A DNA stretch of 64,000 bases from Euglena gracilis (GCA_039621445.1 CP154956.1:15293508-15357507), one strand, 5' to 3'. Counted from the stretch's first letter, positions 50,501 to 60,330 are shown. Made by a program: numbers and translations. The notes: generated by a model from the sequence alone, not told the origin.

Positions 50501-52855
50501 GGGTTAAATTTGGTAGTTTTAGGGGGGGGGGTGGAAAATAACGAAGGTCAAAAAAGTGGACCAAATTTTGGTACAATCAAATTTTACTGACACTTTTCCT
50601 CTGTCAAATTTGTTGGATTTTCAATGGCATTTTTTTTTTGCTTCAAAATCCTCTCAAATTCAAAATTTTGAGAAAATGTTGATTTTTTGGAAGGTGTGAA
50701 AAATGGGGGTTTGAGGGAGTTTAATGGCCATTTTTTGAGGAAAAAGTTCCAAAGTAATTTTCTGTCATCAAAAAGTGACGTTTTTAAGTTTTTCCAGACT
50801 TTTTTTTGTTGCGTTTTTTTAAAAAAAACTTGTTTGTAACATATTTTTAAAAAACTTGTTTTCTTTTTAAAAATTTTATTTATAAAAAACTTGTTTTTTT
50901 ATTAAAAAAGTTTTTTTTTAAAAAAACATGCTTTAAAAAAAAACAATTTTTTTTGTTTCAAAAAAAAACAAACAAGCAGTCAACCTTGGCAAGCACCTAT
51001 GGTCAAGCCCCAAAATTTCCCCATTTGAGGCCATTTTAGGCCATTTAAGGCCAACAGGCAAGCAAATGTCCTGAATAGGGTCAGAAATTTAAAGTAATTG
51101 CAATGAAAAAAAATGGATGGTTTCGAGTTTCGAGTTTGGCGGTGACCCACTAAAATCCTAAAATTCCTAAAATGCCTAAAAATGGCAATAACTGTCCCTC
51201 ATGGAGTCTGAATCCATCGGGCCATCTTCGGGATTTTACGTGAGAAAAAAAATGCCTTAAAAAACCTTAAAAAATTCTAAAATTCCTCAAAAAACCTTAA
51301 AAAACCTTAAAAAACCTTAAAAAATGCCTTAAAATTTTTTGAGAAATCTCGCCGTAAAAAAAATAATGCCTGGTGGTGATGATGACCACCCACCACCCAC
51401 CACAGCATTTTCACCAATTTTCGGGAAAACGGGGACTTTGGCCAGGGAATTTTTTTTGAAAATTTCTGTTTGAAAAATGAACCCAAAATAAATGATTTTT
51501 TGATGGAAAACAAAAAAAAATCTCAAAAATGTCAGGTTTAAAAATTGGTGTTTTTTAGGAGGGGTGGAAAAAACGAAGGTCAAAAAAATGGGCCAAATTT
51601 TGGCACAGTCAAATTTTTCCTGAGATTTTTTCTCTTGCAAATTTCTTGGATTTTCAATGGCATTATCTGCTTCAAAAGCCTCTCAAAAACAAAATTTTGA
51701 GAAAAGATTGAAATTTTGGAAGGTGTGAAAAAAATTGATTTTGGGGGTTTTGGGGGGAAACTCTTATATGGGTCCCCAAAAATGGGTCTAAAAAAACACC
51801 CGGCGCAGAAGGCGCTGGGAAAATTTTTTGGGGTCCAAATATTGGTGCTCCTGAAAATATGAAGAGGTGGTGGAGGGGGGTCGACCCCCCCCCCCACCCA
51901 CCACCCTGGCTGTTTGGCCAAATCCCGTTCTGCCCTGATAATGGTCAAAAATGGGCATTTATGGCAAGTTTTTGGGGCCCAACAAAAATATTGGCCCTTT
52001 GCACCGGTCACTGGAAAGCTTTATTTTACTAGCTGGCCCTGCTAGCGAAACTCCCCCCATGGGGTGCACTAGGATTTCCACCAGCCAAATTTGGACTGCT
52101 GAAACTCCAGCCCCCCCCCCCCCCCGGACAGGGAGCTCTTCAGCAATAGCCTGAGCCGAAGGGGTATCTTATTTGGGGGTGTTTTATTTTGGGGAGGGGG
52201 ATTAAATGATCACCCAAAGGCTTGGTCTGAAAATGCAGGGACATCCCCTGCCATTAAATCCTGTCCAAATTTGGGGAGTGCGGGAGATATTACTTGGTGC
52301 TGACTTCTGCGACTTTCAAACTGACAACCTCCCATTAATTCGATGTGGCCATGAATACCAAACATTTTCCCTTTCCAATCCCCGCACAAAATTCCGAAAG
52401 AACATTTTCAAGAAATTGCATTGATAATATTTCGCGCCCATGCACACACACCAAGGAATTTCTTAAGCCAGGGGTGGTCTAGCTGGAAAAAAGGTGTTGG
52501 CTGGACCCACCTTGGGGGGGTCCAGGGGAGTGGGTCTGACCGGCTCCTGGGCTGGATCTGGCCACCACCTGAAAACAGTCAAAAAACTGCAAATCCAGCT
52601 GGGTTGGATACTTTGGCCAAGTTTTCGAGGTCAAAACCCCAAAAGTACCAAAGGTGGCCATTCTTGGCCATCTTTGACCCCCTTTTTGGTCAAGCTTTGC
52701 TGGGCTGCTTGATAACCGCTCGACCCCCCCCCCCGGTGTTCGCAGCCTGGCTGGACCCCCGCCCCCCCGGAGGGTAGCGTGGGGTGCGGCTTGAGAAATT
52801 CCCTAAAACAGACGCGTGCGCGCGCACACACACACACACACACACACAGACACAG

Positions 52856-52887
<32 letters not shown>

Positions 52888-55800
52888 ACATGCCCCTGCA
52901 CGCGCACAGACACACGCCACGCACGCACGCACGCATGCATGCATGCACACACGCACACACCTGAAGGACAGATCGTTCACGGTGGCCAGACCCACCCCCA
53001 GGAGCAGCACCACCAGAGTCGCCGCGATGGAGCCGCGGAATCGGGTGTCCATGAAGAGCACCTCCCCGACGAACACGAAGGGGACCTGCAGCATCTTGTA
53101 CAGCTGGCCCCCGGGTCTTGCTCACAAACTAGAGTTGTGCACCAGATGAGCTGGTTCCAACTGTATCCTTCATTTCAAAGGGCATCCGGCAGCATTGTTG
53201 CATATAAGTTCTGTTTGTCGAATTGGGTCTGTGCCTGTGGTTAGTTCTCGCATTGGCTTCCATCATCGCGTGGCTTTTCCAGCAATTGACAATAGACAGC
53301 TGCGGCTGAACGCGAAGTTTGACATTCGTGCAACAAAAATATTGCAACAAACGCAATTTCCGTGCCAGTCTGTGACAGGTTGACAAGAAATACTTGCTTG
53401 AAAGAAACCGCCTGCGAAACCAGGCTGGGTCCCGGGCCGGTACATGCCGACGGTGTTGAACTTGAGGCTGAGGTTGACGAGGACATTGCCGCCCACCCGC
53501 GTTGCGGGCAGCGCCGGGGGAGACACGCTTGGGGCGTTGGGCGTCAGATTGCGCTTGCGGGGTGTGACTGCACAGCCTCGGAGGCAAGCCGGCTTGCAGG
53601 GCTGATGGCTCAGGCAGGGGGAGTTTGGAGGGGGGGGACTTGAGGTCGCCGCTGCCGGCGCTGGGTAGGACGATGGCGGCGATTGTGAGCTGTGCCGCGG
53701 CCTCCGCCTTCGGGGTGGCCGGCGCGCCGCCGCCGCCCTTTCCCGCGCGGCTGAGTTGCGCCCCCACCGCGCCGGCAGGCCGCCAGCCGCCAGCCGCCCC
53801 GGCCGGAGACGTATGCCCCCCTGCCCAACCTTCAGGCTACACAGGGCAGCTGATGTGCGGCGCACACCCGGTGCAGGTGGCACACACATGGGCGGCGCAC
53901 GCGACACGTGGCGCTTACGGCGCATGCGACACGAGGCGCCAGGTTTTCTTTTTACCAACCACTGGGGGGAGGGGAGGTGTCTTTTGCTTTGGGGTGCCTG
54001 CCCATAGCAGGCACCTCCCCCGGTCGGGTTTGGACCCCGGTGCCTGCCGACCCAGGCAAATTTCCCTTGAAAAATGGCCATTTTTGCCGTTGGCTCCAGG
54101 GGTGTGCTATAGCACTGCCCACCCCAAAACCCAACCCCCGGGGGGGGGGTCGAAAATGCCCTACCCCCGTGCTTGCCCACAGCACCCCCTCTGGGAGGTG
54201 CGCACTTCCTTAAGAGAAACCTGCATGGCGCGTACGGCGCACGCGACACACACGGCGCAAACAGCACACGCATCCGTGACGTTTTTCCCTCGGCACATGT
54301 GGTCGCAAAGCCATGCAGTCCGTTGCAAAACAATATTTCTTGAGACAGGGCCTTGGGTTGGGTTGTATGGCAAAAGGTCTCATATACACCCGGGTTTCAA
54401 CCAGCCTTCCAAATGGAGCCAGTTGAATCGGAGGCTACATATGAGATTTAAAGAACTACACACATTCGGAAGCCAAACAAACCGAACTGGAAACGATGGT
54501 TTGCAGGGATGGATGACGAAATGAAATACTATGAGCCGAAGATGACTGGCGATGAGGATGAGAGCCAGAGAGCGTGCTGGCTGCGTGCTTTGGGCAGCTG
54601 TCTGTTGGCGGCCTGGGTACATGTCAGCTGGTGCAGCGTGAGGAGGAGAGTGGGGGCGAAGCGGAAATCGAAGCGGGTGAAGAGTGCCTTGGGGCTGGGC
54701 TTACCTCCAAACACAAATGCGAGCGTTTGAGTGTAGGTCAAATTCAACGACAAAAAAAACAGGACAATACTAATTATAAAATATATAATATTATAAAATA
54801 TGTGATAACGTATGATATATGACATGAATTACATAACATAATATATACCATACATTAATACATATAACACAATAAATATTATATAATATATGTAGAATAT
54901 AATATAATATAATCATTACATTACATTAGATTACATTACATTGCATTACATTACATTACATTACATTACATTGCATTGCATTACATTACATTGCATTATA
55001 TTGCATTACATTACATTACATTACATTACATTACATTACATTACATTACATTACATTACATTACATTGCATTACATTGGGGATGCCCACCCCGCAGTGCC
55101 GGCACTGCGTGTGGCACTGCGTGTGGCACTGCGTGGCACTGCGTGGGCACTGCGTGGCACTGTGTGGCACTGCGGGCCGTTAAACCCTAGTTTTTGCATC
55201 ATTGGAATTTTCGGGCTATCAAGGGCATTTCTGGTTGTTTTGTGCAACTTTTTGCCTTTTTGGGCCAATTTGACCACATCTGGCTAGAAATGTCGAACAA
55301 TGACCATAAAAATGCCTACATAGCGCTACATTATTGAAGGTGCTTGCATACGGGTTAAACGGCCCGCAGTGCCACGCGGTGCCACGCAGTGCCGGCACTG
55401 CGGGGTGGGCATCCCCATTACATTATATTGCATTACATTACATTGCATTACGTTACATTACATTACATTACATTACGGTACATTACATTGCATTGCATTG
55501 CATTACATTGTATGACATTACATCACATTACATTACATCACATCACATTACATCACATTACATTACATTACATTACATCACATTACAGTACATTACATTA
55601 CATTACATTGAATTACATTACATTACGTTACATTACATTACATTACATTGCATTACATTACATTACATCATATCACATTAAAAAATACCGTGTACAATAT
55701 GGTCAATGTTATTCCGTTTAATACAATCATCATTGCAACTTGAATCTTGAGAGTTTACTCCAAAAACTTCTGTGCTGATGTGTTAAAACTGTGGGGGGGG

Positions 55801-55924
55801 TCAGTCCGGGGTGGGCCCAGGCGTTAATCATCACTATGCCAACGGTCAATACCACGTTCAACGCCATCATGCCCAGGGAGGCCCATGGCTGGCCGCGGTC
55901 CTCCCCGTGGCTGCTGTCAAGCAC
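37156..55924 (-). CDS. SLC35 / TPT-family transporter, at least twelve exons
   Basis: A multi-pass antiporter of the nucleotide-sugar/triose-phosphate translocator superfamily, expected in Golgi, ER or plastid membranes; the substrate cannot be told. The exons run in family order: [57 protein letters not shown] with [111 protein letters not shown]; and a final extra hydrophobic segment with a stop. Most junctions agree in phase. The total is about 355 residues without the initiator, which must lie upstream. Exon 7 is interrupted by a transposon (43957-45643). Introns are 0.4-5 kb. Exon 3/4, 5/6 and 10/11 borders are uncertain. Confidence 0.88.
38045..38153. repeat. GTACCTGTGTGTGGGGGG minisatellite, left part
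   Basis: About 18-20-bp units. The array continues at 38753-38905 on the other side of an inserted element. Confidence 0.9.
38154..38752. mobile_element. Inverted-repeat element, family 1, copy C
   Basis: 599 bp with the family 1 ends (CATACATCTCTTTAAGG and CCTTAGAGAGATGTATG) and its own exact 8-bp target duplication GTACCTGT (38146-38153, 38753-38760). It is longer than copies A and B because GGGCCCAAATCGGGGCTGGC and the surrounding G/C runs are duplicated inside. Confidence 0.92.
38753..38905. repeat. GTACCTGTGTGTGGGGGG minisatellite, right part
   Basis: Continuation of the 38045-38153 array, split by the element insertion. Confidence 0.9.
38936..39069 (-). CDS. SLC35-like gene, exon 11
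   Basis: Acceptor GGCGAAG|AGC, donor CTGTG|GTGCGG. Encodes the last family helix ([17 protein letters not shown]) followed by a polar tail ([12 protein letters not shown]). Confidence 0.82.
39199..39409. mobile_element. Inverted-repeat element, family 3, copy A
   Basis: 211 bp from CAGGGCTGTACAGGA to CTCCTGTACCGCCCTG, flanked by an exact 8-bp repeat GGTCGGGG (39191-39198, 39410-39417). It carries a CCAGCGTCGAAGGAGCTGG hairpin and GGTCGACC near G/C runs. It lies between transporter exons 10 and 11. Confidence 0.88.
40897..40942. repeat. (AT)n microsatellite
   Basis: About 22 AT units inside a region with repeated GTGCGCAC motifs (40600-40890). Confidence 0.97.
41158..41189 (-). CDS. SLC35-like gene, exon 10 (3' border unresolved)
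   Basis: Acceptor CCGTGCAG|GCG completes the Gly codon of exon 9 and encodes [10 protein letters not shown], the expected next loop and helix. No GT donor is present in the following 40 bases. A GC donor or a family 2-like element end (CAGGCTGCTTTTGTGG on the minus strand, near 41140) may mark the true end. Confidence 0.7.
41433..41482 (+). mobile_element. Truncated family 1 element end
   Basis: Shares AAGGACC, a G-run and GGGTTAGAAATTTGGGCTGG with the left part of family 1 copies. The outer CATACATC end and the right half are missing. Confidence 0.6.
42058..42097 (-). CDS. SLC35-like gene, exon 9
   Basis: Acceptor TGTGCACAG|GTG, donor GCTG|GTATGA. Encodes [13 protein letters not shown], the family's conserved helix after the substrate-site Tyr/Gln segment. 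Confidence 0.9.
42557..42618 (-). CDS. SLC35-like gene, exon 8
   Basis: Acceptor GCCCCAG|CC, donor GTCCAG|GTGGCA. Encodes [20 protein letters not shown], and joins in phase to VLGHVKT of exon 9. Confidence 0.85.
43511..43650. other. Five adjacent perfect hairpins
   Basis: Stems with loops in order: 43511-43523/43528-43540 (13 bp, TCTT loop); 43539-43547/43552-43560 (9 bp, AAGA loop); 43562-43574/43580-43592 (13 bp); 43594-43608/43612-43626 (15 bp, AAT loop); 43625-43633/43642-43650 (9 bp). They are built from GGATCCAT, TGGACTGACC and GATGTCCA words. The stretch is in the intron between transporter exons 7 and 8. Confidence 0.92.
43908..43948 (-). CDS. SLC35-like gene, exon 7, second half
   Basis: Continues the reading frame of 45644-45720 once the transposon and one target copy are removed, giving the helix [12 protein letters not shown] across the insertion point. 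A donor at AGCA|GTCGAA (43908) has the phase needed by exon 8. Confidence 0.78.
44446..44518. repeat. (AT)n microsatellite
   Basis: About 36 AT units at the left edge of the AT-rich cargo. Confidence 0.98.
44519..45235. other. AT-rich block resembling organellar DNA
   Basis: Base composition changes abruptly to very high A+T with no G/C runs, unlike everything else in the window. It ends where mixed DNA resumes at about 45235. It contains the UGA-as-Trp ORF listed separately. Confidence 0.6.
44552..44854 (-). pseudogene. 100-codon ORF readable only with UGA = Trp
   Basis: From ATG at 44854 to TAG at 44552 there are three TGA codons but no TAA or other TAG, in DNA so AT-rich that TAA would be expected often. 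Read with UGA as Trp, a membrane segment appears near the start ([18 protein letters not shown]), then Asn/Tyr-rich sequence and a second hydrophobic end. UGA-Trp is common in mitochondria and some plastids. The protein is not recognised. It cannot be expressed as such from the nucleus if the standard code applies. Confidence 0.45.
45644..45720 (-). CDS. SLC35-like gene, exon 7, first half
   Basis: Acceptor ACTCGCAG|GCG. Encodes [18 protein letters not shown] and DTSSLAL up to the target duplication. Read straight into the transposon it gives TRHL and a TAG. Confidence 0.85.
46130..46244. mobile_element. Family 2 element, right part (left border unresolved)
   Basis: Ends in GTGCGCACTTCCTTAAAAAG and AAGCCTG, as other family 2 copies do. 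The left end could not be placed; similarity may begin near 46045. Confidence 0.55.
47012..47077 (-). CDS. SLC35-like gene, exon 6
   Basis: Acceptor GCCGTCAG|GTC, donor CTGCAG|GTATCA, joining in phase to exon 7. Encodes [19 protein letters not shown], which matches the family pattern before the proline of helix 7. Confidence 0.87.
47360..47396. other. Perfect 14-bp-stem hairpin
   Basis: GATCACATCGGGGG (47360-47373), a 9-base loop, then CCCCCGATGTGATC (47383-47396). Located in the intron between exons 5 and 6. Confidence 0.9.
47489..48011. mobile_element. Inverted-repeat element, family 2, copy C
   Basis: 523 bp from CAGGCTTCTTCTCACCAACC to AAAAAAGAAGCCTG, with family landmarks GTAGCAGGCAC, GTGCCTGCCGACC and CTGGCGCCTTCC. 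No convincing target duplication (GTTGCCAA against GTGACCGT). Confidence 0.7.
48071..48145 (-). CDS. SLC35-like gene, exon 5
   Basis: Acceptor GGTGCAG|C completes the Ser codon left by exon 4. Encodes [19 protein letters not shown] and LLLKHAR. The best GT donor (GCCCG|GTCAGC) is out of phase with exon 6; TCA|GCC (GC donor) would be in phase. Confidence 0.78.
49233..51937. mobile_element. Inverted-repeat element, family 3, large copy B (2.7 kb)
   Basis: Ends CAGGGCAGAACGGGA and TCCCGTTCTGCCCTG form a perfect 15-bp inverted repeat, flanked by ATAATGGC (49225-49232) and ATAATGGT (51938-51945). It holds CTTAAAAAAC-rich repeats, a nested family 4 end (about 50987) and a high-complexity island (49490-50180). 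No transposase motif was found. It lies in the intron between transporter exons 4 and 5. Confidence 0.85.
49490..50180 (+). pseudogene. Coding-like island inside the large element
   Basis: Plus-strand frames look like a broken helical protein: [15 protein letters not shown] in one frame and [20 protein letters not shown] in the next suggest coiled coil with a frameshift between. Family not recognised. It might be an element protein or a captured gene fragment. Confidence 0.4.
52822..52960. repeat. CA / GACA / CACG / ATGC compound microsatellite
   Basis: Directly abuts the donor of transporter exon 4 (52961), so the intron begins within the repeat: GTGTGTGCGTGTG on the minus strand. Confidence 0.95.
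52961..53116 (-). CDS. SLC35-like gene, exon 4
   Basis: Encodes [36 protein letters not shown] and ATVNDLSF. Donor TTCAG|GTGTGT. The acceptor at GAGCAAG|ACC (53116) is the one in phase with a GT donor for exon 3; GGCCAG|CTG (53103) looks stronger but needs another donor. Confidence 0.87.
53444..53567 (-). CDS. SLC35-like gene, exon 3
   Basis: Acceptor TGTGCAG|TC is in phase with exon 2. Encodes [20 protein letters not shown] and NTVG, the family's conserved NLSL block. The donor is probably GGCAT|GTACCG. Confidence 0.83.
53868..53939. repeat. GGCGCACGCGACACG minisatellite
   Basis: About 15-22-bp units, resuming at 54224-54275 beyond the family 2 element. Confidence 0.8.
53940..54223. mobile_element. 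Inverted-repeat element, family 2, copy A
   Basis: 284 bp from CAGGTTTTCTTTTTACC to CTTAAGAGAAACCTG, with CGAGGCGC and CATGGCGC as flanks (6 of 8). It was inserted in a minisatellite within the intron between exons 2 and 3. Confidence 0.8.
54621..54687 (-). CDS. SLC35-like gene, exon 2
   Basis: Acceptor CCCCAAG|GCA, donor GACAT|GTACCC. Encodes [20 protein letters not shown] and LT, matching the family's first loop and second helix. Confidence 0.82.
54915..55077. repeat. (TTACA)n microsatellite, left array
   Basis: Pentanucleotide TTACA with TTGCA variants. Tyr/Leu/His-rich ORFs here are artefacts. Confidence 0.98.
55078..55416. mobile_element. 339-bp element with long inverted repeats, family 5
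   Basis: GGGGATGCCCACCCCGCAGT at the left is matched inverted at 55397-55416. GTGGCACTGC minisatellite units and GGGCCGTTTAACCC continue the inverted repeats inward on both sides. It splits the TTACA array, and both flanks read ATTACATT, compatible with an 8-bp target copy although the array itself repeats this word. Confidence 0.8.
55417..55680. repeat. (TTACA)n microsatellite, right array
   Basis: Continuation of the 54915-55077 array with TTGCA and TCACA variants. Confidence 0.98.
55823..55924 (-). CDS. SLC35-like gene, first recognised exon
   Basis: Acceptor CCCCGTAG|GTG, so at least one exon lies upstream. Encodes a hydrophilic lead and the first helix [14 protein letters not shown]. 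The only donor that keeps phase with exon 2 is GC (AAC|GCCTGG). Confidence 0.8.
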
Positions 55925-57420
55925 CTACGGGGAGGTTGGTCGGCGCCGGCGTCGGCGTGTGTGATAGGGACAGGGCGGTCCTTAACGAAATTAAAAAAAA
56001 AACTCCGCTGTCCCAGCACACTTAGTGAAAAATATTCCGGAAAATGCGCAAGGAAATTTTGGCATTTTTTAGCGAGAACAGGTCGACATCAGGGGAAAAA
56101 AACTGATTCCTGGCACCCTTGGACCATCGTCCATCCACCCAAATCATCAAAAACTGTGTTTTTCGACGGTTTAATTTTTGTCCCCGTTCAAGTCCCAGTC
56201 TGGCCCTTAGCCGGCCCTTTGGCCAAAAGGGGGGGGGGGCGGTCCTTAAGGAAATAAAAAAAACTTTCGTGTCCCTTAAGGACGGCCCTGGATAGGGAGA
56301 GCCGCAGCAAAAACACGCGGGGAAATGCTCCCTGGAAAAAAAACAGGCCTTCAAAACACCAACAGTCAGAGTTATGGGGCATACACAGCCAACCTTAACT
56401 CTAACCCCAGCCTTAACCCGACCCTAATCTCCGCCTTTCAAAACGTTTTTGTGGTTTTCCCCTAAGCTTCCTTTGTGTTTGTTTTTGAGTTTCCTGCCTT
56501 TCCCCACCGTTCTCTCCGGTCTTTTAAATGTCCTTCATCTGACAAAAGTCGAACTAATCCTCTTTCTGCACAACATACATTTTCATTGGGGGAATCTTCT
56601 CCTCTCCATGATTTTTCTTTGAAAATAATCCAAAAATGCTCATTTTTGAACATTTTTTTTGAACACACCAAAAACATCCAAAAATGTGCAATATGCTCAA
56701 AAAGGAGAAACATTGTTTTGTTCACTTTCCGGTGTGCGATGCCAAAAGAAAATCCGCTATTTTTGGAACCTGTCAAGGACGGGGGTTGGGGGGTTTGGAC
56801 ACCCCCTCCAAAATCTGAAAGCAATGTTCGCAATAAATTTTTTCAACCCAGGAAACCACCCTCCAACAAAAAAAACACGAAAACTCTCAAAATTCAAAAA
56901 AAAATTAGTTGAAGACAGGTCAGCGAGTGTAAGTGTAAGAGACAGGCCCCATAAAGACAGGTAAGTTGTTACAGAAAAGGACGAGGGCAATTTCCCGGGG
57001 AGGTCATCTGACAGGGTGGCAGGTCGGACGTCGGCAGGGGTTCGAAGAAATGCTTGGCTGTCATACACCGGATCGTCGGGCTTGCGCTCACTCCACTCCT
57101 CCCACCACGACTCTGTTTCAGAGGTTCATGATTTCAAATACCACGTGCTCAGGGGTGTGACACTTATTTGGGCACAACCAGAAAGCGGCTCAGTGGAAAA
57201 TGGGCGTTTTGGGGGGTGCACGGTGTGCACGTGCACGGGTGAAAGCGGCTTTTTAGGCTTCACTTTTCGGAGATCGTGTGGGGCTATTGGGGGTTTGGAC
57301 TGCAAACAGACCAAAGCTCTGGGGGCAAAACCAAATCCATCGCTTTGGGGGTAAACGTGGAGGGGGGGGGAAGACGCAATCGCGTCACTGAGTGCCAGTG
57401 ACCACTACCCCCCCCCCCCT
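55925..57420. other. No gene recognised
   Basis: Contains two blocks (about 55970-56080 and 56210-56290) with GGCGGTCCTTAA and AAAAAACT motifs that recur at 43310-43370, 46320-46360 and 46560-46600. These are dispersed repeats. No coding exon was found. Confidence 0.55.
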
Positions 57421-57424
57421 CGGA

Positions 57425-57515
57425 GGGTGGTAGGGAGGCAGCGGCGTGGTTGGGCAGCACGTCCGCGCCCTTCTCCTCCGCCGCCCGGGCAGCCATCGGG
57501 GACAGCGCCGGGGCT
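57425..57515 (-). CDS. Weak candidate 5' exon of the transporter gene
   Basis: After CCAGGCAG on the minus strand, MAARAAEEKGADVLPNHAAA is open and of ordinary composition, in the right place for an N-terminus. The donor would fall in a G-run and cannot be placed. A second G/C-rich open patch lies at about 57785-57875 (MALRVGDASPHATLAGAGQ). Confidence 0.25.
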
Positions 57516-57624
57516 GCCTGGGAAGGCTGGGCTGGGGATCGGCCCCACACCACCAGGTGGGGTGGGGGGGGGCAGGGGGCCCTCCATCTGCCACCCAGGA
57601 CCTGGAGTCATCCAGAATCCAACC

Positions 57625-57745
57625 CCAGTCACGCCCAGCCGCGCGCAGTCACGCGCAGTCACGCGCAGTCACGCGCAGTTACAGAACCCCACCTATGAGG
57701 GTCCTCAAAGCCAATCAACCCCAGTCACGCCCAGTCACGCCCCGT
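57625..57745. repeat. 10-bp minisatellite GCGCAGTCAC
   Basis: Several copies in two clusters, related to the CCCGGTCACG array at 14689-14838. Confidence 0.85.
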
Positions 57746-57879
57746 CATTTTATACGAGCTTGCCCGCCACCCACAGGGTTCCCGGGGGTCCTGGCCAGCC
57801 CCGGCCAGCGTGGCGTGGGGGGACGCATCCCCGACCCGCAGCGCCATCGGTGGCCGGCGGTGGGGGCAGCCCTGTGTGG

Positions 57880-59020
57880 GGGGGGGGGAGGACGGAGCCG
57901 AACCGAGGTGGGAAAGGATGCCCGACAAAAAACGGGCGGGTCGGGACCCAAAATTGATGTCAAGTTTCGCTCGGGGTGCGGCCTGAGCAGGACGGCCGAC
58001 AGAAATCGCGAACGACGTGATTTCATCACTTTTTTGCCACGACTCCCCGTCCCAAACATGACCAACTCCAGTGGGGCAGAGGGATTTCCAAATTCAAAAA
58101 ATGTGTACCCCCACCCACTCAGGGGGGGTGCTCCTCAAAAAAAGGGGTGCCCAGGAAACCAACTTTTGGGGGGTCAATTTTGGGATTAAAATTTTATCGG
58201 TGCGATTTTGAAATGTGAAATTTTATTGGTGGCTTTTTTTGGCCATTTTCTTGGCCAAGAAAAAAATGGCCAAAACCCCGCCTCCAGCAAGAGACCCATA
58301 ACGCCCTTGAGGGCACGAGGGGGGGGGAGGGTCAGGCAAACCTACCCACCTTACCCCTCCCGGGGGTCCAAACATGATTGAAAAAACCCCTGCTTTGGTG
58401 CAATTGAATGCTGAGAAACCATCCAACACCCCTACCCCACGGCCAAAAGAAAGGCAGGGGCCTCTGTGCGCCCCATCTATACAATCCGCCTGAAAATGCC
58501 ACCATCACTCACCTAAGACTGACGGCAGTGGCAACCCAGATGTCGGAACCAGACGAATGATGAAGGACTAACAACAATTGTGACAGTAGCCGTTGGTTCC
58601 TCATTTTGTGTTGTGTTACCCTCTGCAATGCGAAGCGTCATGCCACCTTGTGTGCAGTGTCCGAAATCAATACACGACCCGAGGAGCAAAAGTGGCAATT
58701 TTCTTCGACCGAACGCATCCAATTTTTACCTAGCTCGCTAACGTCACCATGCCGGGAGCTGTCACCAACGATTGCACTCGCTGAAATTGTCAGGGGCTGC
58801 GAGTACTTGCATATGTTTCATGACGGAGGGGCATCTGCATCAGTTTATCGCTCACACAAAGCGTGGTCTTCAAGCATTTGTGCCCCTCCCCTCCAGGCTG
58901 AAACTGAAGGCTGAGTATGTACATGCCAGCAGGGTGCCCACCAACAACAGCATCGGTGCGACAATTTCAATTTCTTGGGGGGTGGTAGGTTGATAGGTAT
59001 TCTGACCAATGAATGAAGCG
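57880..59020. other. No gene recognised
   Basis: 58500-58980 is of ordinary complexity and open in overlapping plus frames, but there are no known motifs. Confidence 0.5.
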
Positions 59021-59025
59021 TCAAA

Positions 59026-59261
59026 CAGGTTTCTTTTACCCCCCCCCCCCCGGGCTGACTTGTGCCATGGGGTGGCTGCCCATAGCAGGCACATCTCCTT
59101 CCATCTGGGAAGGGGTCGGTTTTGGGTCCGGTACCTGTCGACCAAATCAATTTTCGACCCCCACCCAACCCCTCCTGGGGTGGGGTGGGGGTCGAAAATG
59201 TTTAACCCTTCTGCCTGCCCAGCCCATCAAACTGGGGGTGCAAACTTCCTCGAAAAGAAGG
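59026..59261. mobile_element. Inverted-repeat element, family 2, copy B
   Basis: 236 bp from CAGGTTTCTTTTACC to CTCGAAAAGAAGG with an exact 8-bp target duplication GCGTCAAA (59018-59025, 59262-59269). The right end lacks the terminal CCTG. It shares CCCATAGCAGGCAC with other copies. Confidence 0.88.
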
Positions 59262-60120
59262 GCGTCAAAGCTCCACACGGGCACCAAAGACTCTGGACGC
59301 TCGGCAGGTGAGGAGCACGTGTATTTGTGGCCAAAGGATGGGGCAGGTCGCAAGCAACTGGAAAGGCCTCGTGGGGGCCGGCAGATAAGTGGGCGGGAAG
59401 GGGAACAGTGCAGGGGGTCAGCGCGGCCTGCGGCGAGGCAGGCCCGGGGGGGGGGTAGGGCTGCCCACCGGCCCTGGACAGTGCTTTCCCTCCTTAGCCA
59501 CAGGCCTGGCAATTATTTGACGACCCCACGGGGAGGGCGGGAGGGGGTCACTTCCACTCTTCCAAAAACGAGTCAGTCACTACCCGGGGGGGGGGATGGT
59601 CGGCCACTCTGGAATCTGGGAACCGTGAAAGAAAATTCTGCCATGTTTCCTGCGCCTTCGATGCAGGGTCGTTTTTATGGTGTTTTTTTTTACCAGTTCA
59701 GGACAAAAAACACTCAGTCACTCTGGGAAACCCAGTCTCCAACTCCCACTCACCGGGGGGGGGGGGCAGACTGAGTGATTGCATGTCCCCATTGAGTCCG
59801 ACGCCATCGCCTGCGGGGTGCACCACAGCTGTCCACCTTTCCCCGGGCCCAAACCCACCCACCCACCCAGAGGCCTGCCCAATGGCCCCACCAGGGCTGG
59901 AAGGGAAGGCCCCATGGGGGGCACCGCACACGACACTGTGCAAAGAAACATTCCATTGGCGCGGAGGGCGCAGAAGGAATATTCTGACCAAAAATCGACG
60001 CTCCAGAAATACGGGAATGGGGGTTGGGGGGTTGGACTTCCAACCACCCACCAGGATGGGGACATGGTCGACCCCATCCGAAATCTCAAATTACACCATC
60101 ACCCATGATTACCTATATTC
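59262..60120. other. Repeat-derived DNA, no gene recognised
   Basis: Includes a family 3-like internal segment (about 59990-60070, GCTCCAGAAATACGGGAATG) without clear ends. Confidence 0.55.
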
Positions 60121-60124
60121 TTAT

Positions 60125-60330
60125 TCTTCTGTGTAGTAGAGGAGGAGGATTAGGAGGAGGAGGAGGAGGGAGAATGGAGAATGAGAGGGGAGATGAGGAG
60201 GAGAGGAGGATGGAGGAGAAGTAGGAGGAGGAGGGTTATGATGTATAGAGTAGGGAGGAGGAGGAGGAGGGGATATAGTGAGGAGGAGGAGGAGGGAGGA
60301 GGAGAGAGGAGTGGTAGGAGAGTAGAGAGG
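60125..60330. repeat. (GGA)n-rich low-complexity tract
   Basis: Purine-rich GGA and GAG repeat. Confidence 0.95.

Noticed and set aside
58606-58993. Overlapping plus ORFs of about 100 and 73 codons
   Set aside because: Ordinary composition but no recognisable domain, and two frames are equally open.
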